Assembly: GCA_019694345.1 (NCBI GenBank)
Contig: JAIBCA010000120.1
Location: forward strand, 1-51,331
DNA from: Pyrinomonadaceae bacterium
GTDB lineage: Bacteria; Acidobacteriota; Blastocatellia; Pyrinomonadales; Pyrinomonadaceae
DNA: 51,331 nt
Direction of reading: 5' to 3'
A model generated the notes under the pieces. The model was not told the DNA's origin, ran no database searches, and saw nothing but the letters and a program-made list of their open reading frames with translations. Positions 8,333-14,769 of this stretch are shown here, piece after piece (positions within the stretch are counted from its first letter, which is position 1; each line of letters opens with the position of its first letter). A program made the position numbers and the translations under genes.

Positions 8333-10669
8333 ATGATGAAAACAGTTTCGCTGATCTTGATATTCGCGTTGTTGTACCTTTCGGTTCCCGCACAGCGGAC
8401 TGAAAACTACGTCCGCTACGTCAACCCGCTGATCGGCACCCAGCGAATGGGGCACACCTTCCCGGGGGCGACCGTGCCGTTCGGCTCGGTGCAGCTTTCG
8501 CCGGACACCGACCAGCAGCCGCACAATATCGGCGGCAAGTACAACAAGGACACCTACAAGTACTGTGCGGGATATCAGTATGACGACAAGGAGATCGTTG
8601 GATTTTCGCACACGCATTTCAGCGGAACGGGCCACTCGGACCTTGGTGATTTTCTGGTAATGCCGACTGTCGGGCCGCTGCAGCTGGAACCGGGAACGAA
8701 AGGCGATCCGAAGAGCGGATTTCGCTCGGCATTCTCTCATTCTAATGAGACCGCCGAGGCCGGATATTACCGCGTAAAGCTCGATGACGACGACATTCTC
8801 GCCGAAATGACGGCGACGACGCGTGTCGGTTTTCACCAGTACACTATGCCCGCGAGCGACAACGCCCACATCATCCTCGACCTGATGCACGGCATTTATG
8901 ACTATGCCGACAAGAACGTCTGGACGTTCGCCCGTGTCGAAAACGACCACACGATCGTCGGCTATCGGCAAACCAATGGCTGGGCACGGACGCGGACGGT
9001 CTATTTTGCTATGGAGTTTTCAAAGCCGTTCACGTCCTATGGCTTCAACGAGTTCGGCAAGCAGGATTACAAGGGATTTTGGCGCAAATTCGATCAGACA
9101 AAGAATTTTCCCGAGGCCGCCGGCAAACAACTTCGGGCTTACTTTGATTTTAAGACCGCGGCCAACGAAAAGCTAAAGATCAAGTTCTCGATCTCGCCCG
9201 TTTCGACCGATGGCGCGATGGCAAATATGCGTGCCGAGGTGCCGCATTGGGATTTCGAACGCACCAAACGCGAGGCTCAAGCCGCGTGGGAACGCGAATT
9301 GAGCAAGGTCCGCATCACCGCCAATAATGACGGCGAGATGACCAACTTCTACACCGCGCTTTATCACGCGATGCTATCGCCGACGGTCTATATGGACACC
9401 GACGGACGGTACAAAGGGCTCGACCAGAACATTCACGAAGCTCAGAGCGAGGCGTATCGCAAAAAAATGAGGAATCCGGGCGTTGGCAACTTCACCAACT
9501 ACACCACTTTCTCGCTTTGGGACACTTATCGGGCTCTTCACCCGCTGCTCAACATCATTCAGCCAGAGCGCAACCGCGACATGATCCGGTCCATGCAGGC
9601 GCATTACGATCAGAGCGTGCATAAAATGCTGCCCGTCTGGTCACATTATGCGAATGAGAATTGGTGCATGATCGGTTACCACAGTGTCTCGGTCGTCGCG
9701 GACGCGATCGTCACCGGCAATCTGACCGGGACCGAAGCGAACCGCGCTCTTGACGCCTCGGTTCAGACCGCCCGGACCAAATACTATGATGGCCTCGAAT
9801 ATTATATGCAGCTCGGCTACGTACCGGAGGATAAAAACTCTTCTTCCGTGTCGAAAACCCTCGAATACGCCTACGACGATTGGGCCATCGCTCAGGCGGC
9901 GCGCAAACTCGGCCGTCTGGATGTCTACAACGAGTTCCTGAACCGCTCGGACAATTGGAAAAATGTCTATGACGCTTCGGTCGGGTTCACGCGGCCAAAA
10001 GACTCGAGCGGCAAGTTCCTCGCGAAGTTCGACCCGCTCAAGACCGAGGGACAGGGCTTTATCGAAGGCAATGCCTGGAATTACAGCCTTTACGTGCCTC
10101 ATGATGTTCCTGCCATGGTGCAAAAAATGGGCGGCCGCGACGCATTTTCCAAGCACCTCGACGAACTTTTCACGATGCATCTGCCCGACGAATTCTTCGC
10201 CGAGACCGAGGACATCACCCGCGACGGCATCATCGGCGGCTACATTCACGGCAACGAGCCGGCGCATCACGTCGCATATCTCTACAATTGGACCGACGAG
10301 CCGTGGAAAACGCAGGAGCGCGTCCGGATGATCCTCGATCACCAGTACAAACCGGCTCCCGACGGCCTCGGCGGCAATGACGATTGCGGCCAGATGTCGG
10401 CGTGGTATATCTTCAGCGCGCTGGGCTTCTATCCCGTTGCACCCGCATCTGGGCAGTATCAATTTGGCAGCCCGTCGGTCAAATCTGCGTCGCTAATGCT
10501 CGAAAATGGCCGTACGCTCTCGATCGAGGCCCGCGGACAGTCGCCGGCGAACATCTATGTCAAGGGCGTCACCCTCAACGGCCGCCCGATCGCCGACCGC
10601 CATATTACCTATGCGCAGATCGCCGCCGGCGGCAAACTGGTCTTCGAAATGACGGACAGTCACCCGTAG
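8333..10669 (+). CDS. Secreted GH92 alpha-mannosidase
   Basis: Glycoside hydrolase family 92; known members are calcium-dependent exo-alpha-mannosidases acting on N-glycan or yeast-type mannans. A Sec signal peptide covers about residues 1-20 (LILIFALLYLSVPAQ). Family landmarks are VNPLIGTQRMGHTFPGATVPFG at the N-terminus, FSHTHFSGTGHSDLGD, FSLWDTYRALHPL, EGNAWNYSLYVPHD, and the C-terminal GNDDCGQMSAWYIFSALGFYPV, which carries calcium-site and catalytic acidic residues in the family. The 778-aa length is normal. The ribosome site is GAGGA. No SusC/SusD or other glycan genes are nearby, so it appears to be a stand-alone scavenging enzyme. Confidence 0.93.
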   Translation: MMKTVSLILIFALLYLSVPAQRTENYVRYVNPLIGTQRMGHTFPGATVPFGSVQLSPDTDQQPHNIGGKYNKDTYKYCAGYQYDDKEIVGFSHTHFSGTGHSDLGDFLVMPTVGPLQLEPGTKGDPKSGFRSAFSHSNETAEAGYYRVKLDDDDILAEMTATTRVGFHQYTMPASDNAHIILDLMHGIYDYADKNVWTFARVENDHTIVGYRQTNGWARTRTVYFAMEFSKPFTSYGFNEFGKQDYKGFWRKFDQTKNFPEAAGKQLRAYFDFKTAANEKLKIKFSISPVSTDGAMANMRAEVPHWDFERTKREAQAAWERELSKVRITANNDGEMTNFYTALYHAMLSPTVYMDTDGRYKGLDQNIHEAQSEAYRKKMRNPGVGNFTNYTTFSLWDTYRALHPLLNIIQPERNRDMIRSMQAHYDQSVHKMLPVWSHYANENWCMIGYHSVSVVADAIVTGNLTGTEANRALDASVQTARTKYYDGLEYYMQLGYVPEDKNSSSVSKTLEYAYDDWAIAQAARKLGRLDVYNEFLNRSDNWKNVYDASVGFTRPKDSSGKFLAKFDPLKTEGQGFIEGNAWNYSLYVPHDVPAMVQKMGGRDAFSKHLDELFTMHLPDEFFAETEDITRDGIIGGYIHGNEPAHHVAYLYNWTDEPWKTQERVRMILDHQYKPAPDGLGGNDDCGQMSAWYIFSALGFYPVAPASGQYQFGSPSVKSASLMLENGRTLSIEARGQSPANIYVKGVTLNGRPIADRHITYAQIAAGGKLVFEMTDSHP

Positions 10670-10691
10670 TCGGCAAAGCGACGCCGGGCCG

Positions 10692-10700
10692 TGTTAGAAT
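10692..10700 (+). promoter_or_regulatory. Putative extended -10 promoter of the OsmC gene
   Basis: The sequence TGTTAGAAT (TGn plus TAGAAT) lies 33 bp upstream of the OsmC ATG at 10733. It is close to the motifs found before hfq, pheA and the exonuclease gene. There is no matching -35. Confidence 0.4.
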
Positions 10701-10732
10701 GTCCGTTCAATTGTTATTTCAAGGAGACAAAA

Positions 10733-11158
10733 ATGTTAAGAAAAGCATCAGCGGAGTGGAATGGCAGCATCAAGGAAGGCGGCGGCCGGATATCGACTGA
10801 AAGCGGCGTGCTCGCGGACACGCAATATTCATTCAGTACTCGGTTCGAGGACGGCATCGGCACCAACCCCGAGGAATTGATCGCGGCGGCGCACGCGGGC
10901 TGTTTTTCGATGGCTCTATCCGGTCAGTTGGGGGCCGCGGGGCTGACGGCTGACAGTGTCAAGACGACGGCGGCCGTACGGCTCGAGAAACTCGAGTCCG
11001 GCTTTGCCGTGACAAAGATCCACTTGGATGTGACAGCGGCCATCCCGGGCGCAGACGACGCCGCGTTCCAGACGGCCGCGGCCAACGCCAAAGCGGGCTG
11101 CCCGATCTCGAAACTATTCAACGCCGAGATCACGATGGACGCCCGGCTCGAAAGCTAG
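10733..11158 (+). CDS. osmC: OsmC-family peroxiredoxin
   Basis: Thiol-dependent hydroperoxide reductase of the OsmC/Ohr superfamily, cytosolic dimer. The two redox cysteines are C57 ([11 protein letters not shown]) and C123 ([11 protein letters not shown]), and the early arginine of the active site is in STRFEDG (R37). The length is 141 aa. The frame is open from 10691, but the ATG at 10733 has AAGGAG at a good distance and yields the usual [12 protein letters not shown]-terminus. Closer to OsmC than Ohr by the [20 protein letters not shown] pattern. Its stop overlaps the minus-strand micropeptide stop. Confidence 0.92.
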   Translation: MLRKASAEWNGSIKEGGGRISTESGVLADTQYSFSTRFEDGIGTNPEELIAAAHAGCFSMALSGQLGAAGLTADSVKTTAAVRLEKLESGFAVTKIHLDVTAAIPGADDAAFQTAAANAKAGCPISKLFNAEITMDARLES

Positions 11159-11244
11159 AATACGTATGACCTCACTACCGAAAAAGCCAGAATGATCGCG
11201 AGCACGATCATAGCTCCGACGATCTGGCTTTTTGAAAATCTCAT
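11155..11244 (-). CDS. 29-aa single-span membrane peptide coupled to the HinP1I-like gene
   Basis: The minus strand encodes a 29-residue peptide starting MRFSKSQIVGAM, with a continuous hydrophobic core (IVGAMIVLAIILAFSVV), positively charged N-terminus and a short RSYVF tail. Its ATG shares ATGA with the stop codon of the upstream HinP1I-like gene. GAGGGG sits just before the ATG as ribosome site, inside the last codons of that gene. Charge distribution suggests N-in, C-out, or an uncleaved signal anchor. The tight coupling and good ribosome site argue that it is translated. I know no family for it. Confidence 0.6.
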   Translation of the reverse strand: MRFSKSQIVGAMIVLAIILAFSVVRSYVF

Positions 11245-12062
11245 TTCCCCTCGAAAAGTAGTGCCGGGTTGATCTTGAACTGCAGCATCTTGGCCGATTC
11301 GCGGCCGCCGTCGCCGCCCTTGCGCTGGACGGTGATGCGGCCGATCTTCAGGTTACCGTTGCGGGTGAGTTCGACGTTGCCGTCGCCGAAGAATTTGATC
11401 GCGTAGGCATCGGTTCGCAGCACCCAACGCGGCTTTTCACTCGACTTGAGTGCGACCATGACCCAGCCCGCTGCATGCTCTCCGTCACCGGCGAAAAGGT
11501 CCGACACGATGATCTCCTTATTCGCGGTAAAAAAGTCGATAACCGCCTTTTGCGCTGCGGGGTCGAGCTCGTTCAGATACATCCGCTTCGGATCTTTCGA
11601 CGGCTTGATTGGCGGCGTTTCACCGACGAATAGTTTGAGGGCCGCCTCGACATCCGCGGGCATCTTCCACATTTTTACATAGTGTGCGAGCCAGCGTTTA
11701 TCGATCTGGTTAAACCCATTTTCGCTGCTGACGAGTTTGATCGAGATGCCTTCTTTTCGTTCGCCGGCCTTGGTCTTGACGACGATCTCGACATCGGCCT
11801 TCTCGCCGTGCGGTTTGGTCGCAGTGACGCCCTCGACCTCGGTCAGTTTATAGCCCATCGCCCCGAGCCAGACCTTAGCGTCGTCGTCGGCCTTCCAATT
11901 ATTGAACTTGTCGCGGATCTCGTCTTCATTCTTAAAGCCGTTCTTTGCCGTTTCGGACCCGAGCCTGACCTGTGCGGGCGTCGCGGCCTGGCCGTGTGCC
12001 GCCGTAATGAAAATGCCCAATACAAGCGCGGCAAAGACGATAATTCTCAGAAGATCTCGCAT
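11241..12062 (-). CDS. HinP1I-like restriction-endonuclease-fold protein with signal peptide
   Basis: 273-aa protein whose mature part strongly resembles, from memory, the type II enzyme HinP1I (GCGC; Pfam R-HINP1I). Shared blocks are GSETAKNGFKNEDEI, the segment KLVSSENGFNQIDKRWLAHY, MWK, GETPP, ARWILR-like PRWVLR, and the C-terminal RKGGDGGRESAKMLQFKINP. HinP1I uses SD-X18-QxK; here D90 and K109 are kept but serine 107 replaces the glutamine and the spacing is X16. Unlike any cytosolic restriction enzyme it begins with a convincing Sec signal (hydrophobic residues 7-21, likely cleavage after AHG24). No methyltransferase is adjacent. The frame is open further upstream to 12485, overlapping the divergent DUF1304 gene; I chose the ATG at 12060-12062, with an in-frame ATG about 14 codons upstream as alternative. 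Exported nuclease is the inference. Confidence 0.8.
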   Translation of the reverse strand: MRDLLRIIVFAALVLGIFITAAHGQAATPAQVRLGSETAKNGFKNEDEIRDKFNNWKADDDAKVWLGAMGYKLTEVEGVTATKPHGEKADVEIVVKTKAGERKEGISIKLVSSENGFNQIDKRWLAHYVKMWKMPADVEAALKLFVGETPPIKPSKDPKRMYLNELDPAAQKAVIDFFTANKEIIVSDLFAGDGEHAAGWVMVALKSSEKPRWVLRTDAYAIKFFGDGNVELTRNGNLKIGRITVQRKGGDGGRESAKMLQFKINPALLFEGK

Positions 12063-12125
12063 ATCTAAAGTCTTGTAGATCACCGCCGCCAATAGTAACA
12101 TACGTGCGGTCGGGAGAGAACATTT

Positions 12126-12494
12126 ATGCAAACCGCCGCACTCGTCATCACCGGAATCGTGGCTCTGCTGCACATCTACTTTCTCGTGCTCGAGATGTTT
12201 CTCTGGGACAAGGCCCCGGGATATCGCGCGTTCGGGCATACGCCCGAACAAGCAGCCGTGACCAAGACCCTTGCCAAGAATCAGGGCCTTTACAACGGCT
12301 TTCTCGCGGCCGGACTGATCTGGGGCATATACCAGATCGGCCGCGACTGGCACTTCGGTTTCCACATTCTCATATTCTTTCTGACCTGCGTCATCATTGC
12401 CGGTATTTTCGGCGCGGTGACGGCGAGCCGAAAGATACTCTTCATACAGGCGCTCCCTGCATCGATCGCGCTTGTCCTGCTGCACAATAAGTAG
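12126..12494 (+). CDS. DUF1304 membrane protein
   Basis: 122-aa protein with four hydrophobic segments. The DUF1304 pattern is visible: HIYFLVLEMFLWDKAPGYRAFG near the N-terminus, then NQGLYNGFLAAGLIWG. The function of the family is not known. GGGAGAG lies about 6 bp upstream of the ATG. It is divergent from the HinP1I-like gene with a 63-bp gap, so the promoters of the two are close together. Not obviously related to its neighbours. Confidence 0.85.
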   Translation: MQTAALVITGIVALLHIYFLVLEMFLWDKAPGYRAFGHTPEQAAVTKTLAKNQGLYNGFLAAGLIWGIYQIGRDWHFGFHILIFFLTCVIIAGIFGAVTASRKILFIQALPASIALVLLHNK

Positions 12495-12528
12495 TTCCCA
12501 ATGACGGCTCCGACAACGAGAAATCTCT

Positions 12529-12556
12529 TTGCCTGAAGGCGTGTGCGTGTTATTAT
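12529..12556 (+). promoter_or_regulatory. Putative sigma70-type promoter of the VWFA gene
   Basis: TTGCCT at 12529-12534 and TATTAT at 12551-12556 are separated by 16 bp, about 44 bp before the ATG at 12600. The ribosome site GGGAGAG lies before the ATG. Assignment by pattern only. Confidence 0.35.
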
Positions 12557-12599
12557 TCCGTAACTCAAAAACTGTTAGCTTTCAATTTGGGAGAGATCT

Positions 12600-14768
12600 A
12601 TGAAGTCCTTGTTTCTCGCCGTTCCCCTTGGCCTCGTGCTATTTTCGTCGACGGTATTTTCACAGTCGGCGGCCCCGATGCCCGCACCGACCCCGACGCC
12701 GCCCGTTAAGCCTGAGGATGTGGTCGTCATTTCAACCAATCTGATCCAGATCGACGCGACCGTCACGGACAAGAACGGAAAGGTCGTCAAGGGCCTGACA
12801 GCCGATGATTTTGAGATCTTCGAGAACGGCGTCAAGCAGCCGATATCGCAGTTTTCGTATGTCGATCTTCGCCCGAGCGAAAACGGCAGCGATGGCGACA
12901 ACGGGCGTTCGAGGACCGATAATTTGCCGACGCCGACGGCCTCGACGCCGCTGCGTCCGGACCAGATCAAACGGACGATCGCGATGGTCATCGACGACCT
13001 CGGGTTATCGTTTTCGAGCACATTTTTCGTCAAGGCGGCGATGAAGAAATTTGTCGATCAGCAGATGCGGCCGGGCGACCTCGTCGCGATCATCCGAACG
13101 GGCGGCGGTATCGGCGTACTTCAGCAATTCACCTGGGACAAGCGCGTACTTTACGCCGCTATCGAAAATCTCAAATTCAACCCAAATAGCCGCTCGGGCA
13201 TCTCGTCTTTCGCTCCGATCCGGCCCAGCGACAAGGAGGAATTCAATTCCGTGATGACCTCGGTCGCTCGGGGCGAATTTGACCTCGAGGGCCCGGTTCT
13301 CGGTGTCGCTGAGGACCTTGCGGCCGACCAGGCGTTTCAGGATTTCCGCGCTGACGGTTTTGCCGTCGGCACGCTCGGCGCCGTCGGTTACGTCATCCGC
13401 GGAATGTCTGCTCTGCCGGGCAGAAAGGCAGTAGCGCTTATGTCCGAGGGTTTTTCGATGTTTGACCGCGACGGCAGCATCAACTCTCGCGTCAACAGCG
13501 CACTGCGTAATCTGACCGAGACGGCCAACCGTTCGTCCGTCGTAATTTATTCGATCGACCCTCGCGGGCTGGTCGCCCCCGGTGCGAATGCGTCGGATTA
13601 TGCCGTCGGGCTGCGTGACGATATGTTCGCGATGGACGCCAAAGTACGCGCACGCGAGCGCGATTACGAAAATTCACTTCAGGCGCTGAAGTTTTTGGCC
13701 GACGAAACCGGCGGCGATGCTTACCTGAGCCAAAACGACATCAGCAAGGGCATCGAAAAGGTCCTGGAAAAGCAGAATGGCTACTACCTGATCGGATACG
13801 AACCGGACGACGAAACATTTGACGCCGCGACCCGCAAATTCAACAAGCTCAGCATCAAATTGAAACGGCCCGACCTCAAGCTCAGCTACCGCAGCGGATT
13901 CTTCGCCGTCGAGTCGTCAAGGGCCCCTGCACGCCCCAGAAGCGCGTTGCAGCGGATGGCTGACGAGCTGAACTCGCCATTTGCCAAAAACGAACTGGAC
14001 CTCAAGATGAACGCCCTCTTTTTGCAGAATCAGAAGGGTGCCGCGATGCGGTCCTTCATTCACATCAAGGGCGGTAACATAAACTTTGCCGTCCAGCCCG
14101 ACGGTTCGTACAAGGCCGAGTTCAATGTGCTCGCCCTCATATTCGACGACAACGGCGTGGTCAAGGAGTCTGTCGATCGCGAAGAGACCGTTTCTCTCAA
14201 GGCCGACGCGTATCAGGAGGTCAGCACTAAGGGACTCGTCTATTCGCTCAATGTACCGATCAAGGTCGCCGGCCCGTACCAGATGAAGATCGTGATCCAG
14301 GACAAAGCGTCGCAAAAGATCGGCTCGGTCAGCCAGTTCATCCAGATCCCAAATCTAAAGAAATCGCCGTTTTCGCTCTCGGGCATCGCCCTTAGTTACG
14401 ACCGTCAGGCTGGCTCGGACACCAATATCGTCCAGACCGACGAACAGCGTGAGATCGCACTTCGTCAGTTCAGGGCCGGACGAATGCTCAGATTCGGCTT
14501 CGCGATCTATTCGGCCAAGGGCGAATCGGCCCAGTTGACGAGCCAGATCAGGCTTTTCAAAGATGGCCGCGAGATATCGCGTTCACCCGAACTGCCGGCT
14601 AACGCCCTCGGCAAACTCGACCCTAAGAACATCAATGTCAGCGGTGTTTTCGGACTCGACAAGGCTCTCCCGGCCGGTGATTACATCTTTCAGGTGATAA
14701 TCCGTGACAGTTTGCGCGGCAAACGAACACTCGCCGCTGAATCGATCGATTTTGAGATAATAAAATAG
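12600..14768 (+). CDS. VWFA-related Acidobacterial-type exported protein
   Basis: 722-aa protein with an N-terminal Sec signal (LFLAVPLGLVLFSSTVFSQ). It continues with a proline-rich linker, a beta-sandwich segment typical of this family (STNLIQIDATVTDKNGKVVKGLTADDFEIFENG), and a von Willebrand A-like domain at about residues 120-420 (IAMVIDDLGLSF; a partial MIDAS, DDxGxS). The C-terminal half is beta-rich, with a GYYLIGYEP motif near residue 398. The family (TIGR03436) is strongly enriched in Acidobacteria and is the best taxonomic clue here. Role unknown, probably extracytoplasmic protein-protein interaction. It ends convergently, 1 bp from the next gene. Confidence 0.88.
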   Translation: MKSLFLAVPLGLVLFSSTVFSQSAAPMPAPTPTPPVKPEDVVVISTNLIQIDATVTDKNGKVVKGLTADDFEIFENGVKQPISQFSYVDLRPSENGSDGDNGRSRTDNLPTPTASTPLRPDQIKRTIAMVIDDLGLSFSSTFFVKAAMKKFVDQQMRPGDLVAIIRTGGGIGVLQQFTWDKRVLYAAIENLKFNPNSRSGISSFAPIRPSDKEEFNSVMTSVARGEFDLEGPVLGVAEDLAADQAFQDFRADGFAVGTLGAVGYVIRGMSALPGRKAVALMSEGFSMFDRDGSINSRVNSALRNLTETANRSSVVIYSIDPRGLVAPGANASDYAVGLRDDMFAMDAKVRARERDYENSLQALKFLADETGGDAYLSQNDISKGIEKVLEKQNGYYLIGYEPDDETFDAATRKFNKLSIKLKRPDLKLSYRSGFFAVESSRAPARPRSALQRMADELNSPFAKNELDLKMNALFLQNQKGAAMRSFIHIKGGNINFAVQPDGSYKAEFNVLALIFDDNGVVKESVDREETVSLKADAYQEVSTKGLVYSLNVPIKVAGPYQMKIVIQDKASQKIGSVSQFIQIPNLKKSPFSLSGIALSYDRQAGSDTNIVQTDEQREIALRQFRAGRMLRFGFAIYSAKGESAQLTSQIRLFKDGREISRSPELPANALGKLDPKNINVSGVFGLDKALPAGDYIFQVIIRDSLRGKRTLAAESIDFEIIK

Positions 14769-14769
14769 C

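Noticed and set aside
11241..12485. A 414-aa reading of the HinP1I-like gene.
   Set aside because: The first 140 residues are low-quality, charged, and antisense to the DUF1304 gene; the signal-peptide start at 12062 is better.
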